From: Rheum nobile | Taxonomy: Eukaryota; Streptophyta; Magnoliopsida; Caryophyllales; Polygonaceae | Length of the DNA: 64,000 nucleotides | NCBI GenBank assembly: GCA_027886185.1 | Contig: WOAB01000125.1 | Coordinates: 372,001-436,000 of the forward strand | Direction of reading: 5' to 3' | Shown here: piece by piece, positions 21,344 to 31,364 of the stretch | How the letters are laid out: each line of letters starts with the position of its first letter | Position numbering within the stretch: position 1 is the first letter of the stretch | Made by a program: the position numbers and the translations under genes | The notes under the pieces: model-generated | What the model saw: the letters and a program-made list of their open reading frames with translations, nothing else | What the model was told of the DNA's origin: nothing | Database searches by the model: none

Positions 21344-23700
21344 TGTAATATCCCTCATTTTGTAAGGGTAATTTTGAAAATTTCTCTTGCCCATATTACA
21401 AGTCAGATTAAATTCATAGAAGTGCAGACATTCTATGAGATGTTTGATCTCTGTAATATTTTTCTGAGTAATATAAAATACAGTTAATGTATTTTTGAGT
21501 TAAAAAGTCATTCTTGTACGAATATATTTAACACGGGGTTAAGAATATTTAACCACTTAGTAAGAAAAGACAAAATGGATGAAAGGGGGCAAAAATGGCC
21601 TTGAACGCACCCTGGCCGCACCCTGCCGTACCCGCGGCGAAGGCCAATGCCAGTGGCGGTCACGAGTCGGCCACCGCACCCCGCGTCCATCGTCAGCTCC
21701 GATGTCATCGCGATAAGTCACAGGCCGTAGCCTATCTATCTGGTCGGGCCACCTCCTCCTTGATGTCATCTGTGGGTAAGCTCCTTGTTTGGGCTATAAA
21801 AAGGGAGGAAACCATAGAGGAGAAGCCATAGCTGAGCTTCATCTTCTTCCACTGAAATTCCTCTGAAATCTCCATTGTTGGCAAGCTTGTGAGCTTCGTT
21901 TGAGAAGAGATCGAACCCCTTTGAGTGTTTACAAAGGTGCTCTTAAGTGTTAATCAATATCTAAGGTGGTGGGAGATCAAAACCACAACGAATCAAAGTC
22001 GAACGAATCGATTTGGGTGAGTTTCTCCCCGAAAATCTGTCGAAGAACCCTCGCCTCTGTCATCTCGCCGCACCCGTGGCAAGGCACCACCGCACCCCAC
22101 CGCACCCCGCGGTGAGGGCCGACCGCACCCGCAGTAGGCTGGGTTCGTGTGTGTGTTCTTGGGTGTTTGGATTCGAGCGAGGCTTGGCTCCTTCGATTCC
22201 TTTTTGTATTCTTTTAGATTCATATATATGGATATTGGATCTAACTTAGGGTCTCGTTATGGGTAGTTCCAGAGGAATTTATCGTCCAGGATCTGTCCCA
22301 GTTTCGAACCCAGATACATCTTGTTGCTAAGCTTTGTTCAAGCTCGACTAATCTAAGGCAAGTGGCGGTTCGCTCTTGCTCATCATTCCATACTTCCATT
22401 AATTATCAATTGTTAGTTGTTAATTAATTTGGAATGATTTACTGTTTATGTTGGGAACAGTTTTGATAAATTATATGATGAAAAGAATATGATATTATAA
22501 TAGGTTGTATATCTGCTAGATCAACGCTATTATAGATATATGGTTATGATAATTGCCTGGAAGGCTTTAATATGGATTATTACTGTGTTGAACTGTTAGT
22601 TAGCATGAGTATTCGTAGGAACGCCTGGACTCTGTGAGGTCCATTCGTTTCTTTATAACTTGGGGAAAAGGGCGATCAAGACCCTACGGATGTAGAGGCT
22701 TGGACTTTGCGAGGTCCATTCTTTCGATATAGGTCCAGAGGCTTGGACTCTGCGAGGTCCATTCCTTCGATATATGTCCCTCATGACGAAACATATATCT
22801 AAAAGCTTATAACGTGATGTGTGTTTTGAAATTAAATAAGATAAGTGCCGTTGTCGCACATGATTAATATATCCTTGGGCGAGTAGTGCAGCTAGGCAAT
22901 AGTGCAGCTAGGAAATCTCGTCTTGACTTTGATCAAAGTAAAGTTTTCTTTCCAATCTGGATTTGCCTTGGGCGGTGAGGTTGGTCGTGAACCGAGTTGT
23001 TTTGAACGCTTGTGTGATTATTAATGTTCCCCAACATTTCTCATGTTTCCGATAAGACTCATTTCGTTGGAGTCTTCTTTTGGGATTGATTGCTGTGAGA
23101 CTCGGTCTCCAAAATCTTCTCTTGATCATGTCTTTTCATAGATTTCAGTAGAAGTATGGTGGTTGACTATCGTCATCGGTTGTTATTCGAGAAACGATGA
23201 GTCTAACCTAATACGACTACTTCGAACCACTCTGCTTTGTACCCTTGCATAGTCTTTCATTAGACTAACCAAACGAAATTGTTCTCTGCATGGTTGGCTG
23301 GTGTCATCCATTCGATTCGGCACATCAGATATGTTACAGATCCATGAAGGCTAGAACGACTGTAAAGACAAACGGTATTTTTGACAAGTTTATTCAGGTT
23401 AAGATCCTTGGCGGGTGATCCTTTCGATCAAGACCCTGTTGTTATTTCAAAGACTTCCGCTGTGTTAACTAGGTTTTGTACTTAAAGACTTCCGCTGTAA
23501 TAATTCTGATTTTGTATTTTGTTGAATTTGGAATTTATGTTATAATTCTAAGACTTTGGTTTTATAAAAGTTATGATATTTGGTATTATAAATGTGGTTT
23601 GATGGTTTATATCAACTGGAAAAGCCTAGGGTGACTTCGGGATGTAATATCTGAGGTCACTAGCAGTAATACTTTCAAGAGGAGATTTGGGGGTGTTACA
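21344..23700 (+). mobile_element. Solo LTR, 2357 bp, inserted in the CRM-like integrase
   Basis: Starts TGTAATATCCCTC and ends GGGGGTGTTACA. Flanked by GCATA (21339-21343) and ACATA (23701-23705), a 5-bp duplication with one mismatch. Joining the flanks restores the integrase reading. There is no internal retrotransposon region, so it is a solo LTR left by LTR-LTR recombination. A TATA box CTATAAAAAG lies at 21794-21803. It is homologous over its length to the reverse-oriented copy at 41812-44165. Long LTRs with TGTAACACCC-type ends are common in the Tekay/Del chromoviruses; that assignment is inference. Three short repeats of a GGACTCTGCGAGGTCCATTC-type unit lie at 22625-22770. Confidence 0.92.
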
Positions 23701-23705
23701 ACATA

Positions 23706-24184
23706 TGCGAAAGGAGAGATTTCCCGCGCGGCGCAAGCACAAATTGGCACCACGTGGAGATGGACCCTTCCGCGTGATCAAGGCCTTAGGGGAAAATGCC
23801 TATCAACTCGAGCTCCCACCAGATTTTGGAGTCCACGCGTCCTTCAACGTCGCAGACTTGACACCATATGTTGAGCCTGAGTTTGATGATGGTGAAGCGG
23901 GGACGCTTCACAGCCAAGTGGGGGAGGGTGATGTGACCCTGCCTCCCATGACGGCCCAAGACGAGGAAGAAGCCATGAGCCTACGCTCAGAGGGCCCAAT
24001 GACAAGGTCTAGGTCCAAAGCCATCTCTGTCGTCGTCGCGTCACTTGTCGCACGCGTCGTCGCTGGCCAAGGAAGCCCAGACGAAAACCCAAGACTCGTC
24101 CTCCTCTCCACCATCGGCATTGAAACAACGCGTTCTTCAGAGACAACATCGCGTGCACCCACTCGCGAGGCCATCGACCCTTAG
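23706..24184 (+). pseudogene. Integrase C-terminus reading into the 3' LTR
   Basis: Continuation of integrase after the solo LTR, RKERFPARRKHKLAPRGDGPF through FNVADLTPYVEPEFDDGEAG. The frame crosses the polypurine tract and enters the 3' LTR, where it reads a GPMTRSRSKA-containing tail and stops at TAG 24182-24184. About 255 bp of coding lies in the LTR. In CRM chromoviruses this LTR-encoded integrase tail is where a chromatin-targeting (CR) motif is found; the exact motif here is not proven. Confidence 0.85.
23918..23928 (+). other. Polypurine tract
   Basis: GTGGGGGAGGG immediately precedes the 3' LTR and would prime plus-strand synthesis. The same sequence occurs in the minus-strand element at 47803-47815. 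Confidence 0.88.
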
Positions 24185-24851
24185 TCGTTGTTCCTCGCGG
24201 TGTTTGTACTCATTCAACGCGTCGTTTTCATAATTTTGAGACATTTTCTATATTTAGTATTTATAGCGTTTTAGATAGTTTCTATTTATAGTGTTTCTAT
24301 CTTTTAGGGTTTGTGCCTTTTGCATGCTTGCATGGGCTAGCCCATAGGTTCGTCTCGGTTCAAGCCCATTAGGTCTTGGCCGAGTTCTTTGGCTATTTAA
24401 AGCCCTCGTTGTTATTCTTACTTCTCACGTTCAATTTAATTCAAGGTTTCAAGTCGAATGTTTATCCTCCTTCCCTTGATCGGACGTCAAAACCCTCTAT
24501 CTTCGCATCCCCTTCCCTCCGCCGCCGACGCTACGACAAGAGCTTGAACCTTCAAGCCAAGTCTTCCTTCGCATCTCCCTTCCTCCGCAGTCGACGCTAT
24601 GACACCCAAAGACTTGTCTTTTCAAGTCATCTATCCCTCATCACATCGCTTCCGCCACCGCTATCTATTCATCCCATTCATTACTTCCACCGTTTCCATC
24701 ACAACAACCATCGCGATCTCCCGCTCGCAAACCATCACCAACACCGCGTTCCACGGCATATTTGCCAGTGCCGAGTGACTTCCCAACCAAGACTAGATCC
24801 AAAGGTGTCACCTTGACAATTTGACTTGTCATCAGAGGCAAGAACACATCA
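23929..24851 (+). repeat. 3' LTR of the CRM-like element
   Basis: Same length as the 5' LTR and nearly identical outside the first 200 bp. Ends AACACATCA, then the CTTCT duplication. Confidence 0.93.
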
Positions 24852-25613
24852 CTTCTGGAACTCTTCTATCCGAGCTTTGACCTTCTTTTGACCGCCATGG
24901 CCTCTAGGAAAGCTCATTGGAAATGGAAGCCCAATTTGGCCCATCTTCATCACGCTACCGTTACCATTCCTCTGCAGCTCCGACACAGTGAAATCTTCAC
25001 TCTACCGGTGAACGGTTAATTCGTTTAGGCCTCCGGCGATCTGAAACTGATCCAGATGCCTTTGAATAGGGATGTGTCAAAATCATCCGGAAACCTATAT
25101 TCCATTTGAGAGGATGGAGGGACCTGGACTTACACAATATGACTTATGAGTAGGCGGGAGAGGCGCTCGACGATGCCAGATTCTTTGGTGGTATACTGGT
25201 GTGTATGGATTGCTCGTCGGAGTGGAGGAGCGCGATGTCGGTGAGGCGGAAGCAAGGGAGGGGTAGCTAGGTGGGGCAACTGGTGGAAGAGAGTGGGGTA
25301 GCGGCGGAGGAAATGGACGGGGACGATGCAGGTTAGGGTTCTTCTAGTGGGCGACGGAGCGTGAGGTGAGGAAGCTGGTTGCTTTAAGGGCAGATGAAGG
25401 GTTTATTGTAAATCAACATTTGTGGGGTTTACTGCCTTTAGTTTTTCAAAATCTTTATTCCAAGTGAAGTATAATAAAATTCTACATACTGTGTAGATCA
25501 GTAGATGTATTAGCCTCCATGGTCTCCGACGAGGAAAAGCTTTAATTGTTAGAGTCATGGAAGCGCCTCAGGGAAGGGGAGAATGGACAAGGTGACAAGA
25601 CAGTAATGGCAAG
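24852..25613. other. Non-coding DNA between retroelements
   Basis: Continuation of the sequence interrupted by the CRM-like element. The GC-rich part at 25000-25370 recalls exon-like sequence, but all frames are interrupted and nothing is recognised. Confidence 0.4.
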
Positions 25614-26557
25614 GTGGTAAATAGTACAAAAACACAAATGTATGCAGAAAGGGTGCGTAGGCACCTTGCTGCGGTTGATTCCTGTGTTTGTTGTCCTTAT
25701 GAGCAGAAAAGCCTTATTCATTTATTCAGAGATTGCTCTAAAGCTCGGTTGATTTGGGCCTCCATTTCTCCTCCTTTGGGCTACCTTGGTTTCTTCTCTG
25801 ATGATTTCGCTTTTGGTTCCGGACCATTCTTATGTGGAGATAAAACATTACAGGCGAGAATGGTTGGTGCAACACATTTTCTTTGAGCCTTTGGTGGTTA
25901 TGGAAATGGAGAAACAACCGTGTTTTCCAGAATAAGGATTATCAAGGCGATAAGGGGAGCTTCATCCTTAATCGCGTCAAAGAATACCATGTCGCCTGTT
26001 TGAAACTTCCGCTGATTGGCAAGCATCCTGAAAGAGTTGAGAAACTGATTATTTGGGACAAACCTGGGGAAGGTTGGACCAAAATTAATACTGATGGTGC
26101 AGTGAAAGATGGTCGAGCTGCTGCTGGTGGTGTGCTCAGGAATTCTGCTGGAGTTTGGGTCTCGGGTTTTGTCTTCAATATTGGCAGTTGCAGTGTGCCG
26201 ACAGCTGAGCTTTGGGGCGTTATCCAAGGGCTTAATCTCGCTTGGAACCAGGGGTACAAGAGGGTTTACCTTGAGACTGACTCGCTTTTAGCGATTCAGT
26301 TACTTGGTAAACTTGTGGATCGTTGTCATCCCCTTTCTTATCTCGTCTCGCAAGGACAATATTTTCTTCGTAGGGATTGGTCTATCCAATTCCGTCACAT
26401 TTACAGAGAAGCTAATGTAGTCGCTGACTTCTTAGCTTCCTTGGCTTTTTCTTTTGTTTTGGGTTGCCATTCCCTTGGGGTTCCTCCGGATGGCGCTCTC
26501 CCTCTCCTCCTGGATGATGTTAGGGGTCGGACTACACCCCGTTCTGTTGTTAAGTAG
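25614..26557 (+). pseudogene. LINE zinc-binding domain and RNase H, frameshifted
   Basis: 25614-25886 encodes the zf-RVT pattern C-x-C-C...E...HLFRDC...IW (CVCCPYEQKSLIHLFRDC). 25883-26557 encodes a plant L1-type RNase H: TDGAVKDGRAAAGGVLRN near the first catalytic Asp, AELWGVIQGL with the Glu, LETDSLLAIQLL with the next Asp and REANVVADFLA near the end. The two lie in different frames with a four-base overlap, so a frameshift near 25875 joins them. A stand-alone host RNase H-like gene is unlikely given the poly(A) and UTR layout. Confidence 0.8.
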
Positions 26558-26612
26558 TCCTTTTCTTTTTTTTGTTGCTTTGAGAGTGTTGTCTCTCTTT
26601 ACCAAAAAAAAA
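25614..26612 (+). mobile_element. 5'-truncated L1-type LINE (zinc-binding and RNase H ends)
   Basis: The 3' end of an L1-type LINE: an RT-associated zinc-binding domain, an RNase H domain, about 55 bp of 3' UTR (GTTGTCTCTCTTTACC) and a ten-base A tail at 26603-26612. The endonuclease and reverse transcriptase domains are absent, as expected for 5' truncation. No target duplication was found. Confidence 0.8.
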
Positions 26613-26741
26613 AGTTAAAAAGTGAAAAAAGGAAAAGAAATTAAGAAAAAGGAAAAACAATAAATTACATTGTCCAATGACTACCGGACACGAATGAAAA
26701 TATAAGTGGTGGTAATTCATGAGTGCGACACATCAGCATCT

Positions 26742-26861
26742 GAAGCACTATTTTTGATGAATTTCTCCTTGTTGTACAACTCCGGGTTTTAGCAGAGCAT
26801 GGAAGCACTATTTTTGATGAATTTCTCCTTGTTGTACAACTCCGGGTTTTAGCAGAGCATG
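26742..26861. repeat. Perfect 60-bp tandem duplication
   Basis: GAAGCACTATTTTTGATGAA... through ...AGCAGAGCATG is repeated exactly once with period 60 (26742-26801, 26802-26861). It lies in non-coding DNA and no mismatches were seen. Confidence 0.97.
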
Positions 26862-27121
26862 AATTTTATAAATAAAAAAATCTATAGCATCTAACACTTA
26901 CCGTAAATCAAAGATCCGCCAAAATATTTTTATAATATTTATTTCCTAAATTATTATATTTCCACTTTATTCTCGGTAAGCTATTACTATAATGCAATAA
27001 AGTGATTCTGCAGTATGTCTAAGATCTATTATTACCCAAATATACCTTAACATATGGAATAATATAATTCTACAACATTTGTTACATCACAAATTTGCAA
27101 TGTACCTAATATTCCTAATAT

Positions 27122-27996
27122 ATGCAGATTTGCTATGAAATAAAAAAACGGATCAACTATATGATTTTGTGCCAAAAAACTAAACATGCAGATCTCATAC
27201 AAAACCAACACAAAACGGGCTCTATCAAGTATGTATTCAAGTACATAAATAAAGGGCATGATCACGTCACTATATCAAGATTTGATGCAAACAATCCAGA
27301 CGATGATGGCATGGAAGAAATAAAAACTACTACAATTGTCGCTATATATCGGCGTGTGAAGCGACTTGGAGGATTTTCGGCTTTGATATTCATTACAAGA
27401 CTCCTGCTGTTCAATGATTGAATTTGTACCTTCCTGGTGAGGAAAGTGTTTTATTTGATTATGATGATCCTATTGATGCCGTCTTAAATGATCATGAAAG
27501 TGAAAAATCAATGTTTCTGCAATGGATGGAATGTAACAAGAAGTTTGAACAAGGTAAAGATTTGACATACTCAGAATTTCCAGAGAAATTTGTTTGGATA
27601 GCTTCATCTAGACATTGGAAAAAACGTGAAAGGCGTGGTTCGGTTGGAAGGATCTATCACGTACCTCTAGGTAGTGGCGAGAAGTACTATCTTAGAATTT
27701 TGTTGAATCATATTAAAGGGTCAACATGCTACGAAGATTTAAGGATTGTTGAAGGTAGAGTTTATCCTACATTTAAAGAAGCTTGCTATGCATTGGGGTT
27801 CTTAAATGATGACAAAAATATATTGACGGGATAACTGAAGCAAGTTTTTGGGGATCGACACACTACATTAGGAGTCTATTTGTATTTCTTTTTATGTCTA
27901 ATAGCATGTCAAGACCAGAGTTTGTTTGAGAACGAATGTGGAGGCTTCTAGCAGATGATATTGTTAACAAATAGAGGAGAATTCTCCGAATTGAGG
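27122..27996 (+). pseudogene. Helitron protein, region between Rep and helicase, broken
   Basis: 27122-27421 reads SIKYVFKYINKGHDHVT, a highly conserved Helitron segment C-terminal to Rep. 27418-27834 reads the next conserved block (LTYSEFPEKFVWIASSRHW, RGSVGRIYHVPLGSGEKYYL, FKEACYALGFLNDD). Further pieces to 27996 are interrupted by stops. A GT at 27997 and AG at 28114-28115 (TATATGCAG) bound an intron of about 119 bp before the helicase exon. Confidence 0.8.
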
Positions 27997-28115
27997 GTAT
28001 GCATTTCATTATCAATATTTACATGATCATAATCTTAACTCTATTTGATTTACTTTTTCATGCACATATTTTACTCATTTTATTATAATGACATGTTCAT
28101 GCTATTTATATGCAG

Positions 28116-29824
28116 ATTTGCATCTAACAGATGATCAATTGCAAAACTATGCTCTTGCTGAAATTGACAAGTTATTACAACGAAATGGTAGTAGTTTGAG
28201 TCACTACAAAACTATGCCTCTTATAGATTCAAGTCTCATATCTGAAGGTGTCAACAAGCTTATACAAGATGAACTTCGATATGACACAGCATGTCTAGCT
28301 GAGGAGCATACACAATTAATTTCTAGATTTACAATGGAACAGAAAGGGGTGTATGATGAGATCATGAATGTTGTTTTATCAGCTAACGGAGGTGTCTTCT
28401 TCTTATATGGTTATAGTGGAACATGCAAAACTTTTATATGGAGGGCACTTTCAACGGCTATAAGTTCTAAAGGTGAAATAGTCCTTATTGTTGCTTCAAG
28501 TGGAAATGCGGCTCTCCTAATACCTGGCGACATAACTGCTCATTTGAGGTTTAAAATACCTTTGCAAGTTAATGAGGATTCAACATGTCATATATGTTCA
28601 TGTACTGAATTTTTTGAGTTGATATGTGCCGCCAAACTTATTATCTGGGATGAAGCTCCGATGACGAATAGGTTCTGTTTTGAAGCATTAGATAGGACAT
28701 TAAGAGATATTTTACGGGCTACAAATCCCGTTAGTTTAGAACAACCTTTTGGAGGGAAAGTCGTAGTATTTGGTAGAGACTTTAGGCAAATCCTACACGT
28801 TATCACAAAATGGAGCATGCAAGATATTGTTTTTGCCACCATTAATTCCTCTTATTTGTGGGAGCATTGCAAAGTTCTTACTTTGACAAGAAACATGAGG
28901 ATTCAACAAGGTACATCTGATTCTGATATCCAAGAAGCAAAGAATTTTTCTGAATGGGTATTAAGCATCGGAGATGAGACTATAGGTGTTGACAATGATG
29001 GGAAAGCGCAAATAGAAATTCCTGATGAACTATTGGTGAAGGATTATGACTTAGATCTGATTCCAGCAGTTGTTAAATCTATTTATCCCTCTCTTTTGGA
29101 CGATCAGTTGTCTCCGACATACTTTGAAGAACGAGCAATTCTTGCACCAACACATGAAGAGGTAGATAGAGTTAATGACTATATATTGTCTTCGTTACCT
29201 GATGATGAAAATGTCTATCTCAGTTCGGATAGTCTGTACAAGACAGGTTTTGTTAAAGACAGTGATGCAAGTATTTATATGTCTGACTACTTGAACATTA
29301 TTAGATGTTCTGGTTTGTCGAATCATGTACTGAAACTTAAGGTTGAGGTCCCTATTATGCTGCTTCGAAATATTGATCAGTCTTCAGGTTTATGCAACGG
29401 GACGAGATTGATAATCACGCAACTTGGCAGTCATGTCATACAAGGGAGAATTATTTCAGGCAACAATATCGGACATACGGTTTTAATTCTTCGTATGATC
29501 ATGTCACCATCAGACACTTCATACCCTTTCAAGTTTCAACGAAGACAATTTCCCTTGAGTGTATGTTTTGCTATGATGATAAACAAGAGCCAAGGCCAAT
29601 CTCTTGCAAATGTCGGTTTGTATCTTCCATGCCATGTTTTCAGTCATGGTCAGTTTTATGTTACATCATCAAGAGTGACTAACAAGAAAGGTTTGAAGAT
29701 ATTGATTTGCGACAAAAACGAGAAAAAATATAATATTACAACCAATGTAGTATATACAAGGAAGTTTTCCCTCTCTTTCCGACAAAAAAATGTAGTATAC
29801 AAGGAAGTTTTTGATAATTTGTAG
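28116..29824 (+). pseudogene. Helitron Pif1-family helicase domain
   Basis: Open from 28088 to TAG 29822-29824; true exon start is probably 28116 after a TATATGCAG acceptor. Residues are numbered from ATG 28088. Motif I at about 108-115 reads GYSGTCKT, where the last invariant Gly of the Walker A loop is Cys (TGC), a likely loss-of-function change. Motif II is KLIIWDEAPM. Later motifs include VVFGRDFRQIL and the C-terminal MINKSQGQSLANVGLYLP, and SHGQFYVTSSRV. A short internal duplication near 29745-29810 repeats NVVYTRKF/NVVYKEVF. With no Rep domain and a defective Walker A it is dead, although the frame is open for 578 codons. Confidence 0.85.
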
Positions 29825-30193
29825 CAATTTTGAACATCTCGCCAAATTTTATATTTAGTGTTTCATTTTCATGTATTAGATGAACCATTTTATTATGCTT
29901 TATCGTTTTAGTAGTATTGATGTTAGGGATGTGGCTATCCCGTTTCAAAGACTACTTAGCCAATTTTTACTATTAATAAAGTTATGAAGAGTTCTGTCTC
30001 TCTTTATATAATGTAATTTTTTTATATGTTGAATATTTTTATTCAATTAGTCATTTTTTATATAAGAATTTATCTACTTCTATAACAATCATTAACTACA
30101 TATTTTTATATCAATGAAATATATAATTATAATATACTATTTTTGCAAATGTAAGAAAAAATAAACAGATCACGTACAAGGCTACCTTGCACG
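29825..30193. other. AT-rich 3' non-coding part of the Helitron
   Basis: No gene. Ends in the left arm of the terminal hairpin. Confidence 0.6.
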
Positions 30194-30655
30194 CAGTGGC
30201 GGATCTAGAACTTAATCGAAGGGGGGGCGAGTTTCGTATATTTTTCACTTCATAAATCGACATTTATATAATAATTTTTTAATTATAAAAAATATTAGAT
30301 TCACCTTTTGAAAATTGATTAATTCATGCGTATATACTCTATTTTTTAGCGTTTTGAAAAATTATTTGAATAATGTAAGATTTTTAATTTTTGTGTTAAT
30401 AAAAAATTAAAACATGGAAGGATCTAAGGGTTGGGAAAAGGATTGAAGAATTTAACCCATGATCTTTAGCTTTTTCCACACAAATTTCAAGACAAAAACC
30501 ACTAGGCCAATGTATTTTTCTTATCATTTACTTATCATTTTATGTATAAATAATGAAAATTTAAAAATTTAAAAAAGACTTAAAAAAAATTCGACATATT
30601 ATAAGAGATTTACCGGGAGAAGCGGGAGCTGCCGCCCCCTATAGATCTGCCCCTG
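30194..30655. mobile_element. hAT-type MITE, 462 bp, in the Helitron hairpin
   Basis: Begins CAGTGGCGGATCTAG and ends TATAGATCTGCCCCTG (inverted ends). Perfect 8-bp duplications CTTGCACG flank it at 30186-30193 and 30656-30663. The duplicated octamer is itself one arm of the Helitron 3' hairpin. Non-coding and AT-rich. Confidence 0.92.
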
Positions 30656-30683
30656 CTTGCACGGATAGTACCCTAGTATCATA

Positions 30684-30942
30684 CTCCCTCTGTCCCAATT
30701 TATAAGCCTCATTTGACCCGGGTTCAAATGCCGAGGCGAGTTTTGTATCGTTAATATCTCTAATTACATAACTCTAAAAATTATAATTTTTTGATATTAT
30801 CAAAGTACTCGTTGAGACGAATCAAACAAGACCCCACATGACTATGTTTTTTCTTATATATTGAAAGAAATCTTGAAGATTCTCTTCAACCATAAACAGT
30901 GACAAAAACGCAAATAGGGCTTATAAAATGAGACGGAGGGAG
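30684..30942. mobile_element. Stowaway/mariner-type MITE, 259 bp
   Basis: Ends CTCCCTCTGTCCCAATTTAT and, inverted, CTCCCTCCGTCTCATTTTAT, flanked by TA at 30682-30683 and 30943-30944. The termini match those of the mariner-like element at 1282-5726, whose relatives could have mobilised it. It lies about 420 bp upstream of the CHMP1 start codon. Confidence 0.9.
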
Positions 30943-31364
30943 TATAATAGAGTTTGTTGTACTGTACGCATTATCTTTTCTAACACAAATCTTATCTTTT
31001 TAATTTTATGTTTCCGCTATATATATAAACTTAGAGGAGAGGTGATTTTTGAAATAAATTACGGAAGTTAGTACCAAAAGGGTCAGAAAATAAATTACGG
31101 AAGTTTAAAGTATAAACACAACAATACAATTATACAAGTCCAATCGTTTCCGTTTTCCTTCCACTTTCCGAATTTCTGATTCTTCGATAACACTTTCCAA
31201 AAGTTTCAACGTTTCCTCCTTTCCCAAATTTCCCCCAAATCACCGAAACCTAACTTCCAACTCTTGAATTTCTCCATTCAAAGTCTTGCAAACAAAATCC
31301 TAATCAATCGCGAGTTATCTTTAGGCTTTCTCCTAATTGAAATTCTTGAAATTTTGCAAGCACA

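Larger units (their letters stand above)
15648..24851 (+). mobile_element. CRM-like Ty3 (chromovirus) LTR retrotransposon, RT-deleted
   Basis: Two 923-bp LTRs (15648-16570, 23929-24851) begin TGATGTGACC and end AACACATCA. Perfect 5-bp duplications CTTCT flank the element (15643-15647, 24852-24856). A Met-tRNA-type primer site, a polypurine tract, gag, protease, RNase H and integrase remnants occur in Ty3 order. Reverse transcriptase is missing: protease sequence ends near 19975 and RNase H sequence resumes near 20105, whereas the related element at 47009-55118 has over 1.5 kb between these points. A 2357-bp solo LTR is inserted in the integrase. The original length without that insert was about 6.85 kb. 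CRM affiliation rests on the TGATG LTR start and the integrase reading frame entering the LTR. Confidence 0.93.
27050..30677 (+). mobile_element. Decayed Helitron with Pif1-like helicase
   Basis: Contains Helitron Rep-helicase protein remnants (27122-29824). Its 3' end probably lies at CTAGT 30673-30677, preceded by a GTACAAGG-CTA-CCTTGCAC hairpin. A hAT-type MITE (30194-30655) has inserted in that hairpin; removing it brings CCTTGCACG next to GATAGTACCCTAGT. The 5' end was not located; the Rep (HUH nuclease) portion is missing, so the element is 5'-deleted. The base after CTAGT is A, not the canonical T, leaving the border provisional. Confidence 0.72.
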
